This document shows positions 57,318 through 64,000 of a stretch of DNA of 64,000 nucleotides, piece after piece (within the stretch, counting starts at the first letter, position 1; each line of letters opens with the position of its first letter). The stretch covers positions 3,968,001-4,032,000 of the forward strand of contig NZ_CP035319.1 in the NCBI RefSeq assembly GCF_004328705.1, written 5' to 3'. The stretch is from Rhodococcus sp. ABRD24. GTDB taxonomy: Bacteria; Actinomycetota; Actinomycetes; Mycobacteriales; Mycobacteriaceae. The notes under the pieces were generated by a model. The model worked only from the letters and a program-made list of their open reading frames with translations, searched no databases and was not told the origin of the DNA. The position numbers and the translations under genes were made by a program.

Positions 57318-58289
57318 ATGAGCGCACCGACCCTGGAGGTCTACACCGCACCCGAGCAGTTGACGGCCGCCTTGCGAGAGGATGCCGCCCGTGGCCTGAC
57401 CGCGTCCTCGAAGTGGCTGCCGCCCAAATGGTTCTACGACGCGCGGGGAAGCGAACTCTTCGAGCGGATCACACGGCTGCCCGAGTACTACCCGACCAGG
57501 CTCGAGCGGGCGCTGCTCGAACGGCACGCTCCCGAGATCGCCGCCGCGACATCACCCCGCACCCTGGTGGAGCTGGGCTCCGGCTCGTCCGAGAAGACCC
57601 GCCTGCTGTTGCGGGCGTTCGTTGCGGAGGGGTCACTGCGACGCTACGTGCCGCAGGACGTGTCGGAGACCGCGCTGCGCGCGGCGGCCCGTCGGATCGC
57701 TGCGGAGTTCCCTGCGCTCGACGTGCACGGGGTGGTCGGCGACTTCACCGACTCCCTGCACCACCTGCCGCGCGGAGGCCGGCGCATGATCGCGTTCCTC
57801 GGCGGAACCCTGGGCAACCTGGTTCCCGACGAACGCCGCGAGTTCCTCAGCGAGATCGCCGATGTCACCCGACCGGGAGAGTACCTGCTGCTGGGCGTCG
57901 CTCTCGTCACCGATCCGGCAGTGCTCGTCCGGGCCTACGATGACGCCGCCGGCGTCACCGCGCAGTTCGATCTCAATGTGCTCTCGGTGCTGAACAAGCA
58001 ACTGGGGGCGGACTTCGATCTGGACCGGTTCCGGCACGTGGCGGTGTGGGACCCGGTTCACGAGTGGATCGAGATGCGCCTCGAAGCGACGACCGAGATG
58101 ATGGTGCGAGTAGCGGATCTCGGGATCACGGTGCCGTTCGCGGCGGGCGAGCAGATCCGGACGGAGATCTCGGCCAAGTTCCGGCTCGACGGCATCCGGG
58201 CGGAGCTCGACGCGGCGGGCTTCGGCGACATGCAGAGCTGGACCGACGAAGAAGACCGCTTCGCCGTGGTGTGCGCCCGTCGGCACTGA
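57318..58289 (+). CDS. egtD: L-histidine N-alpha-trimethyltransferase
   Basis: Trimethylates histidine to hercynine with three SAM. 323 residues: PPKWFYDARGSELFERITRL, the SAM loop LVELGSGSSEKTRLLL, RMIAFLGGTLGNL and the histidine-binding region near the C-terminus (IRTEISAKFRLDG). ATG 57318 lies 40 bp after the egtC stop, after a GGGACAC-like purine stretch. Converges with the acetyltransferase gene with 15 bp between. Confidence 0.94.
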   Translation: MSAPTLEVYTAPEQLTAALREDAARGLTASSKWLPPKWFYDARGSELFERITRLPEYYPTRLERALLERHAPEIAAATSPRTLVELGSGSSEKTRLLLRAFVAEGSLRRYVPQDVSETALRAAARRIAAEFPALDVHGVVGDFTDSLHHLPRGGRRMIAFLGGTLGNLVPDERREFLSEIADVTRPGEYLLLGVALVTDPAVLVRAYDDAAGVTAQFDLNVLSVLNKQLGADFDLDRFRHVAVWDPVHEWIEMRLEATTEMMVRVADLGITVPFAAGEQIRTEISAKFRLDGIRAELDAAGFGDMQSWTDEEDRFAVVCARRH

Positions 58290-58304
58290 TCGCCGGAGAC
58301 GCAC

Positions 58305-58799
58305 CTATCCGGGAAGGGTGAGCTGCATGTAGGTCATGTCGAGCCAGCGGCCGAACTTCATCCCGACCTCGGACATCTGCGCGACCGTCCGGAATCCGAA
58401 TCTCTCGTGCAGCGCGATCGAGGTGGTGTTCGAGGACTCGATGCTCGCCACGATCACATGGACGTCACCGGATCGCGCCCGCTCGATCAGCTCGGTCATG
58501 AGGGCGGTGGCGACGCCCTGACGATGGTGGTCCGGGTGCACGTACACCGAGTTCTCGACGGTGTAGCGGTAGCCGCTCTTGGGTCGCCACGCCCCGTAGG
58601 AGGCGTATCCGGCGACGCGTCCGCCCACGTCCGCGACCAGGACCGGGAATCCGCCCCGGCGGCGATCCTCGAGCCAGCACCGGCGCTCGTCGAGGTCCAC
58701 CGGGGTCTCGACCCAGATGGCCGTCGAGTTCAGGATCGCATCGTTGTGGATCTCGAGGATCCCCGGCAGATCCTCCCGGCGGGCATCGCGGACCAGCAT
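58305..58799 (-). CDS. GNAT N-acetyltransferase, phosphinothricin acetyltransferase-like
   Basis: 164 residues. DLPGILEIHNDAILNSTAIW at the N-terminus, YTVENSVYVHPDHHRQGVAT (acetyl-CoA P-loop RQGVAT) and SIALHERFGFRTVAQMSEVG place it in the PAT/MddA group, which acetylates phosphinothricin, methionine sulfoximine or methionine sulfone. ATG 58799 is chosen over TTG 58808. The stop is 15 bp from egtD. Follows the zinc-ribbon gene by 10 bp in the same direction. Confidence 0.87.
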   Translation of the reverse strand: MLVRDARREDLPGILEIHNDAILNSTAIWVETPVDLDERRCWLEDRRRGGFPVLVADVGGRVAGYASYGAWRPKSGYRYTVENSVYVHPDHHRQGVATALMTELIERARSGDVHVIVASIESSNTTSIALHERFGFRTVAQMSEVGMKFGRWLDMTYMQLTLPG

Positions 58800-58809
58800 G
58801 GCGCCCAAG

Positions 58810-59484
58810 CTACTGGCCCGCGCTGCGGCGGGCCTTCTCGAGCGCTGCGAGGGTGCGCAGGATCGTGGCCTTCTGGCTCGTCAGGTCGTTGAGGCGGGCG
58901 CGTGCGGCCAGCCCCTGTCCGGCCTCGGCGATCTCGATCTGACCATCGACCTTGGTCAACTGTTCGAGCAGGCCGGTGACGCGCTCCTCGAGCGCAGCCA
59001 CGTCGATCTGCTTGGCGGGGGTGACGGCCGCGGTCGGCGTCGGAGCCGGTGCGGACGAGGCCGAGCGGGGGCGTGCCGCGGGCGCCTTGCGAACCGGGGC
59101 GGACTCGGCCTCGATCGCGCTGACGATGCGAGCAGCCTTGGGGCGCAGCGACTTGCGGACCAGGGCCGGGTCCGGCGGATCGGCCAGACGGATCTGGTTC
59201 AGGGCGGCGCGGGCGTCGCGGGCATTGACCCGCCACTCGCGCTCTTCCTCATCGTCGGACTGCAGCGTGCCGCCGAGCGGGCGCAGGCCGTACATGCCGA
59301 GGAACCGGCGTGCCTCGTCGATGACGGACTCATGCTCACGGCACACCCCGCATCGCGGCTCGTTCCGGAACAGCTCTATCGAATCGCTACTGCCGCACCA
59401 CACACAAGACCCGGGAGTCCATCGGCGAACTGGTTGCGTGTTTGGAGTCTCGGAGGGGTTGTCCAGCGTCTGCGCGTCGATCAC
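58810..59484 (-). CDS. Zinc-ribbon and coiled-coil protein, unknown function
   Basis: 224 residues from GTG 59484. A short N-terminal zinc ribbon (SCVWCGSS then RCGVC, a C-x2-C pair plus C-x2-C) is followed by a helical region with RARRFLGMYGLRPLGGTL, a charged Ala/Pro-rich linker and a C-terminal helix-rich segment (ALEERVTGLLEQLTKV ... LNDLTSQKATILRTLAALEK) predicted as coiled coil. No family recognised. Upstream ATG 59562 would add 26 residues without signal or domain character. Confidence 0.62.
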   Translation of the reverse strand: MIDAQTLDNPSETPNTQPVRRWTPGSCVWCGSSDSIELFRNEPRCGVCREHESVIDEARRFLGMYGLRPLGGTLQSDDEEEREWRVNARDARAALNQIRLADPPDPALVRKSLRPKAARIVSAIEAESAPVRKAPAARPRSASSAPAPTPTAAVTPAKQIDVAALEERVTGLLEQLTKVDGQIEIAEAGQGLAARARLNDLTSQKATILRTLAALEKARRSAGQ

Positions 59485-59614
59485 GACGAGCCACAATAAG
59501 GCACAGCCCTGACCTCGGCTACACCGAGGTCTATTTTCGCTTCGAGGCGTGACCAAACTCATGTTCGATAGGGATGGATCGTGGCAAAGTCTTGTGCCGC
59601 ACGTGTTCTCCGCC

Positions 59615-60250
59615 CTATCCGGCGGTGCCGAACGCCGTGGTGAACCAGTCGACGAGCGGCCGCATTTCGAGCCATGCGAGGGTGATGTGCTCGGCGGCGG
59701 CGGCCGTGCCGAGCCAGTCGGGACAGCCGTAGTTGTGCCCGGCCGTCAGCGATCGATGACGAAGCAGATCGAGTCGCGGATGATCTGCCGCCACACCACG
59801 CGGCCGCGTCGCGAGGCGGTCGCCCCCGATCTCGTATCCGCCGGAGTCGAGCTTGCGCACGATCCGCTCGAGCGCGCGCCCGCGCCGCTCGTCGTCGACG
59901 CATTCGCGGAAGCGGGAAAGCTGCTCGGGAGTGTGCGCATAGTGGCCGCCCGCCACGAACAACCCGGACGCGTCGATCTGCACGTAGTAGCCGACGCCCG
60001 GGCACGCCTCGACGAAGCCACCCTGATGGGTCTTGTACGGCGACTTGTCCTTCGAGAACCGCACGTCGCGGTGCGGCCGGAACACCTTGCCGGGGCCGAA
60101 CTCGGGTTCGAGCTGGGCCAGCAGCTCGAGCATCGGCGCGCGTACGTCGGCGTCGTACACGGACTTGTGGGCCGCCCACCAGCTCTTGCTGTTGTCGGCT
60201 TCGAGATCCTCGTAGAAGTCGAGTGCGGCTGTCGGGAATCCGGAGAACAC
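59615..60250 (-). CDS. DUF2461 family protein
   Basis: 211 residues with the family opening FPTAALDFYEDLEADNSKSWW and the blocks VFRPHRDVRFSKDKSPYKTH and GYYVQIDASGLFVAGGHYAH. DUF2461 proteins (TIGR02453) are soluble and uncharacterised. GTG 60250 has GCGAAGT before it. Between it and prs lies the hairpin at 60264-60300. Confidence 0.83.
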   Translation of the reverse strand: MFSGFPTAALDFYEDLEADNSKSWWAAHKSVYDADVRAPMLELLAQLEPEFGPGKVFRPHRDVRFSKDKSPYKTHQGGFVEACPGVGYYVQIDASGLFVAGGHYAHTPEQLSRFRECVDDERRGRALERIVRKLDSGGYEIGGDRLATRPRGVAADHPRLDLLRHRSLTAGHNYGCPDWLGTAAAAEHITLAWLEMRPLVDWFTTAFGTAG

Positions 60251-60263
60251 TTCGCAAGGCTAC

Positions 60264-60300
60264 GCCCGTGTGCGGTCACCGATCGTGACAGCACACGGGC
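60264..60300 (-). terminator. Long hairpin between prs and the DUF2461 gene
   Basis: Perfect 10-bp arms GCCCGTGTGC (60264-60273) and GCACACGGGC (60291-60300), extended inside by GTCAC/GTGAC with one mismatch and a 5-nt loop. On the minus strand it starts 15 bp after the prs stop and ends 13 bp before the GTG of the DUF2461 gene. No T-run. Likely terminator of the glmU-prs transcript. Confidence 0.65.
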
Positions 60301-60314
60301 GCGCCGAGAGGTAC

Positions 60315-61295
60315 CTACGCGTTGCCGTCGAACAGCGAGGTCACCGAGCCGTTCTCGAAGACCTCCTGGATCGTGCGCGCGAGCAGTGGTGCGATGGACA
60401 GCACCGTCAGCGCCGGGAAGCGCTTCTCCTCGGGGATCGGCAGCGTGTTGGTCGTGATGACTTCCTTGGCACCGCAGGTGGCCAGTCGCTCGGCCGCAGG
60501 ATCGGAGAACACGCCGTGCGTGGTCGCGATGATGACGTCTCCCGCACCGGCGTTCTTGAGGACCTTCACGGCGCCGGCGATCGTGCCGCCGGTGTCGATC
60601 ATGTCGTCGATCAGGACGCAGGTCAGACCCTTGACGTCACCGACGACGCGGTTCGACTTCACCTGGTTCGGCACCAGTGGATCGCGGGTCTTGTGGATGA
60701 ACGACAGCGGCGCGCCGTCGAGGGCATCGGCCCACTTCTCGGCGACCTTCACGCGGCCCGCATCGGGAGAGACGACGCAGATGTTGTCGGTGCCGTAGTT
60801 CTCGCGCACGTACTGCGCCAGCTGGCCCTGCGCGTGCATGTGGTCGACCGGGCCGTCGAAGAATCCCTGGATCTGATCGGTGTGCAGATCGACCGTGATG
60901 ATCCGGTCCGCGCCTGCGGTCTTGAGCAGGTCCGCGATCAGGCGGGCCGAGATGGGCTCGCGGCCGCGGTGCTTCTTGTCCTGACGGGCATACGGGTAGA
61001 ACGGCAGCACCGCCGTGATCCGCTTGGCGGATCCGCGCTTGAGCGCGTCGATCATGATCAGCTGCTCCATGATCCACTGGTTCAACGGTGCGGGGTGGCT
61101 CTGCAGCACGAATGCGTCGCTGCCACGAACCGACTCCTCGAACCGCACGAAGATCTCGCCGTTGGCAAAGTCACGAGCCGTCTGCGGCGTGACCATGATG
61201 TCCAGTTCTTTGGCGACCTGCTCCGCCAGTTCGGGGTGTGCGCGGCCCGAGAAGAGCATCAAGTTCTTCTGCACGTCGCTGGATATCGCGCTCAC
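60315..61295 (-). CDS. prs: Ribose-phosphate pyrophosphokinase
   Basis: Makes PRPP from ribose 5-phosphate and ATP. 326 residues: [38 protein letters not shown], the catalytic His-Arg region [18 protein letters not shown] and the PRPP loop [15 protein letters not shown]. Overlaps glmU by 4 bp (ATGA). Matches Rv1017c. Confidence 0.96.
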   Translation of the reverse strand: MSAISSDVQKNLMLFSGRAHPELAEQVAKELDIMVTPQTARDFANGEIFVRFEESVRGSDAFVLQSHPAPLNQWIMEQLIMIDALKRGSAKRITAVLPFYPYARQDKKHRGREPISARLIADLLKTAGADRIITVDLHTDQIQGFFDGPVDHMHAQGQLAQYVRENYGTDNICVVSPDAGRVKVAEKWADALDGAPLSFIHKTRDPLVPNQVKSNRVVGDVKGLTCVLIDDMIDTGGTIAGAVKVLKNAGAGDVIIATTHGVFSDPAAERLATCGAKEVITTNTLPIPEEKRFPALTVLSIAPLLARTIQEVFENGSVTSLFDGNA

Positions 61296-62770
61296 TGGTC
61301 TTCGCCATCCTTTGGGTCTAGCTGATCGGATTCTTGCTGGGCTGCTAGTGCTGCTGCCTCGGCAGCGGGAGTGCCGGGCCGATTGCGCTGGACCCAGCCC
61401 TCGATGTTGCGTTGCTTGCCGCCGGAGACGGCGAGCGCCCCCGGCGGCACATCGTTGCGCAGGACGGTGCCTGCGCCCGTGTAAGCGCCGTCCCCGACGT
61501 GGACGGGGGCGACGAACATCGTGTCGGATCCAGTCCGCACATGCGAGCCGACGACGGTGCGAGTCTTGTTCACGCCGTCGTAGTTGACGAAAACACTGGA
61601 TGCTCCGATGTTGCTGTGCTCGCCGACCGTCGCATCGCCGACGTACGTCAGATGCGGCACCTTCGAGTGTGCACCGATGTCCGCGTTCTTGGCTTCGACG
61701 AACGCGCCGAGCTTGCCGCAGGCCCCCAACACGGTACCTGGACGCAGATATGTGTAAGGGCCGACGGTGGCGGATGGGCCGATGTCGGATTCCTCGCCGT
61801 GGGTGCGGATCACGGACGCACCTGCCCCGACGATGACATCGGTGAGCGTGGTGTCCGGGCCGATCACCGCGTCCTCGGCCACTGTGGTCCGGCCGCGAAG
61901 CTGCACACCTGGGCGAAGGGTCACGTCACGCTCGAGGGTCACTTCGACGTCGATCCACGTGCTGGACGGGTCCTCGACGGTCACGCCCGCGCGCATGTGC
62001 CGTTCCAGGATGCGCCGGTTGAGCTCGCCCGCCAGGGCGGCCAGCTGCACCCGGTCGTTCGCGCCCGCCACCAGATGGGCATCGCTGATGTGCTGGGCCC
62101 GAACGGTTTTCCCGGCCTGCCGCGCGATCGAAATGACATCGGTGAGATACAGCTCGCCCTGCGCATTGTCGGCGTTCAGTGACGACAGTGCCGCCCTCAG
62201 TGTGACGGCGTCGAACGCATAGACCCCCGAATTGACCTCGGTGATCGCGAGCTGCGAGTCGGTGGCGTCGGCCTGCTCGACGATCGCATTGACCTCGCCG
62301 TCGGTGGTGCGCAGGATTCGGCCGTACCCGGTGGGGTCGGCGGCGGTGGAGGTGAGCACGGTCACCGCGGCTGCCGGGGCGCAAGTGTGGGTCGCGAGCA
62401 GTGCATGCAATGTGTCGCCGTCGAGTAGCGGTACATCGGCGGCGGTGACGAGCACGGTGCCGTCGAAGTCGTCGGGCAGAGCGCTCAGCCCACATCCGAC
62501 GGCGTGACCGGTCCCGTTCTGCTCATGCTGGACGGCGGTGGCTACGGCGCGCCCGAGATCCTTGGCAACCTCGTCGACCGCAGCACCGACGGCGTCGCGA
62601 TCGTGGCCGACCACCGCCACCAGTTCCGTCGGCTCGACCGCGGCCGCCGCATGTAGTGAGTGCGCGAGCATCGAACGACCAGCCAGGGTGTGCAGCACCT
62701 TGGGGGTCTTCGACCGCATTCGCGTCCCGGCACCGGCTGCGAGGACGATGACGGCGGTCTGCGGTGGCAT
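61292..62770 (-). CDS. glmU: Bifunctional UDP-N-acetylglucosamine pyrophosphorylase / glucosamine-1-P acetyltransferase
   Basis: Last two steps of UDP-GlcNAc synthesis for peptidoglycan and arabinogalactan linker. 492 residues. The N-terminal nucleotidyltransferase shows [19 protein letters not shown] and NGTGHAVG; from about residue 240 the left-handed beta-helix of hexapeptide repeats carries the acetyltransferase ([33 protein letters not shown]). A short acidic tail follows. First gene of glmU-prs. Matches Rv1018c. Confidence 0.96.
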   Translation of the reverse strand: MPPQTAVIVLAAGAGTRMRSKTPKVLHTLAGRSMLAHSLHAAAAVEPTELVAVVGHDRDAVGAAVDEVAKDLGRAVATAVQHEQNGTGHAVGCGLSALPDDFDGTVLVTAADVPLLDGDTLHALLATHTCAPAAAVTVLTSTAADPTGYGRILRTTDGEVNAIVEQADATDSQLAITEVNSGVYAFDAVTLRAALSSLNADNAQGELYLTDVISIARQAGKTVRAQHISDAHLVAGANDRVQLAALAGELNRRILERHMRAGVTVEDPSSTWIDVEVTLERDVTLRPGVQLRGRTTVAEDAVIGPDTTLTDVIVGAGASVIRTHGEESDIGPSATVGPYTYLRPGTVLGACGKLGAFVEAKNADIGAHSKVPHLTYVGDATVGEHSNIGASSVFVNYDGVNKTRTVVGSHVRTGSDTMFVAPVHVGDGAYTGAGTVLRNDVPPGALAVSGGKQRNIEGWVQRNRPGTPAAEAAALAAQQESDQLDPKDGEDQ

Positions 62771-63064
62771 GAAGCTCCCTCGAGGTCGATCTACGCTTTG
62801 CCGCTTGTGCGGGCGGTCTCGTCGCGCACGTTCCGAAGAAGAATATCGCGCGCTGTTCGCCTGCCGGCAACGCGCTCTTCCAATGAGCTCGACCCTAGCG
62901 GTGGGTGAGGGTTGCGGTCTGCAGAACCGAACGAGCTACGAAGTCGGCGTCGCGGCGCCGGAGGCAAGTTAACGGAAGAGTAACGGCGAGCAACTGCCTG
63001 CTGGCTGGGGGTGTGGAGAATCACATGCTGCAGCGGGCGATGTCGATCGTCGAAATCGAAGGAG

Positions 63065-63135
63065 CTCCGCCGCCAGGACTCGAACCTGAACTATCTGAAC
63101 CAAAATCAGAGGTGCTGCCATTACACCACGGCGGA
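63065..63135 (-). tRNA. tRNA-Gln (anticodon TTG)
   Basis: On the minus strand the acceptor arms TCCGCCG and CGGCGGA pair perfectly, with discriminator G. The D-arm is GTGGTGTAATGGCAGCAC, the anticodon stem-loop CTGATTTTGGTTCAG (anticodon TTG) and the T-arm contains GGTTCGAGTCC. CCA is not encoded. The same tRNA follows glmU in M. tuberculosis. Confidence 0.95.
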
Positions 63136-63301
63136 TTGCCGCGCCGACGGGCCGTAGCCCGAAGCGCGGAAACGATCCTCGCATGCCGACGCGCCGCACG
63201 TCGAACTGCTCGCGAAAATACATCGGTTTCGCCCGATAGGCTGGCCACTACCTGCATCGTCGCTGCAGTGGACGGCGTGTCGGAAAGGACGGTTACCTCG
63301 A

Positions 63302-63946
63302 GTGTCGAGACCATCGCGGGAAACTCCGGGTGCCGAACGCGCCCCCCGTACCCGCATGACGGGTACGCAGCGTCGTGAGCAGTTGATCGAGATCGGGCGG
63401 GCACTGTTCGCTGAGCGCGGGTACGAGGCGGCGTCGATCGAGGAGATTGCAGCGCGCGCGAACGTCTCCAAGCCTGTTGTCTACGAGCACTTCGGCGGCA
63501 AGGAAGGGCTGTACGCCGTCGTCGTCGACCGTGAGATGTCGAAGCTGCTCGAGATGATCACCTCGTCGCTGACGCAGAATCGGTCCCGCGTCCGGGTCGA
63601 GAGGGTTGCACTCGCGCTGCTGACATACGTCGAGGAGCGGACCGACGGGTTCCGGATTCTCGTGCGGGACTCGCCGGTCGCCGCGGACGAGGGTACGTAT
63701 TCGAGCCTGCTCAACGAGGCGGTACGGCAGGTGGGTCACATCCTCGCGGGGGACTTCGCCCGGCGCGGATTCGATCCGGAGCTCGCTCCCTTGTATGCAC
63801 AGGGTCTCGTCGGCATGGTCGCAACCACCGCAACATGGTGGCTGGACGAACGGACGCCCTCCAAGGAAGTGGTGGCCGCGCATTTGGTGAATCTGTGCTG
63901 GAACGGTCTGACGAACCTGGAGGCGGACCCCCAGCTCGGGGAATGA
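63302..63946 (+). CDS. TetR-family transcriptional regulator
   Basis: 214 residues. The N-terminal HTH reads QRREQLIEIGRALFAERGYE, then SIEEIAARANVSKPVVYEHF with the recognition helix. The C-terminal ligand domain (TTATWWLDERTPSKEVVAAH) is all-helical. GTG 63302 has GGAAAGGACGG upstream. Ligand unknown. Corresponds in position to Rv1019. The last 54 bp of the window after it hold nothing I can name. Confidence 0.92.
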   Translation: MSRPSRETPGAERAPRTRMTGTQRREQLIEIGRALFAERGYEAASIEEIAARANVSKPVVYEHFGGKEGLYAVVVDREMSKLLEMITSSLTQNRSRVRVERVALALLTYVEERTDGFRILVRDSPVAADEGTYSSLLNEAVRQVGHILAGDFARRGFDPELAPLYAQGLVGMVATTATWWLDERTPSKEVVAAHLVNLCWNGLTNLEADPQLGE

Positions 63947-64000
63947 TGCCTACGTCGTTCGCGTTGTCCTCGCGGATCGGCAATGCTACGGTCCCGCGGT

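Noticed and set aside
63065..63135. tRNA-Gln as a prophage attachment site
   Set aside because: No integrase gene and no duplicated tRNA 3' segment seen nearby; flanking genes follow the conserved order.
63711..63983. 90-codon minus-strand frame at the window end
   Set aside because: Antisense to the TetR gene and Arg/Pro-rich, without a ribosome site.

Overview
High-GC actinobacterial chromosome (roughly two thirds G+C by eye) with many GTG starts, ATGA/TAGTG stop-start overlaps and several promoters whose -10 box lies 5-8 nt before the start codon (leaderless mRNAs). The gene content and order match the Mycobacterium tuberculosis Rv1001-Rv1019 neighbourhood as I remember it: arcA, pmt, rsmI, pabB, metG, tatD, rpfB, ksgA, ispE, a pks16-like acyl-CoA synthetase, pth, rplY, prs, glmU, tRNA-Gln and a TetR gene. 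The backbone is interrupted by genes absent from the mycobacterial version. A Rhodococcus or close relative (Mycobacteriales) is the best guess; no species is claimed.

Layout. 1-4.3 kb: an ABC exporter pair (FtsX-like permease and ATPase, cut by the window edge) divergent from a NarL-type two-component system, then a DUF2505 protein. 4.3-10.6 kb: arcA, an ArsC-like reductase, a GntR regulator, a BCCT transporter, pmt and rsmI. 10.6-15.1 kb: a tiny secreted peptide gene divergent from a 1347-residue STAND NTPase with 14 WD40 repeats. 15-24.5 kb: pabB, a DUF2786 protein, metG, tatD, a pirin, two tandem rpfB genes and ksgA. 24.5-32.5 kb: an LppU-like protein without signal peptide, a copper cassette (copZ, secreted His-rich protein, copA) behind CsoR-type operators, a cold-shock gene, and a WYL regulator divergent from a DrrAB-type exporter. 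32.5-45.2 kb: ispE, an ABC-F protein, SnoaL and VOC proteins, 3-hydroxyisobutyryl-CoA hydrolase, a PrrAB-like system led by a secreted protein gene, an F420-type oxidoreductase, pnuC, prfC and the acyl-CoA synthetase.

45.2-51.2 kb is the clearest accessory island: an MFS transporter with odd codon use, a PadR regulator and its membrane partner, a decayed transposase, and a DUF222/HNH endonuclease with a tandem-repeat linker. 51.2-64 kb returns to the backbone (pth, rplY, prs, glmU, tRNA-Gln, TetR), split between rplY and prs by a complete ergothioneine cluster (egtE divergent from egtABCD) plus three small genes.

The most promising observations are the tandem rpfB pair with a repeated 8-bp promoter element, the STAND/WD40 protein beside a small secreted peptide whose mRNA ends in a UUCG hairpin, the duplicated PadR-type promoter region with an 8-codon minicistron before the MFS gene, and a secreted protein co-transcribed with a two-component system. 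No CRISPR array, intact insertion sequence or prophage was seen.
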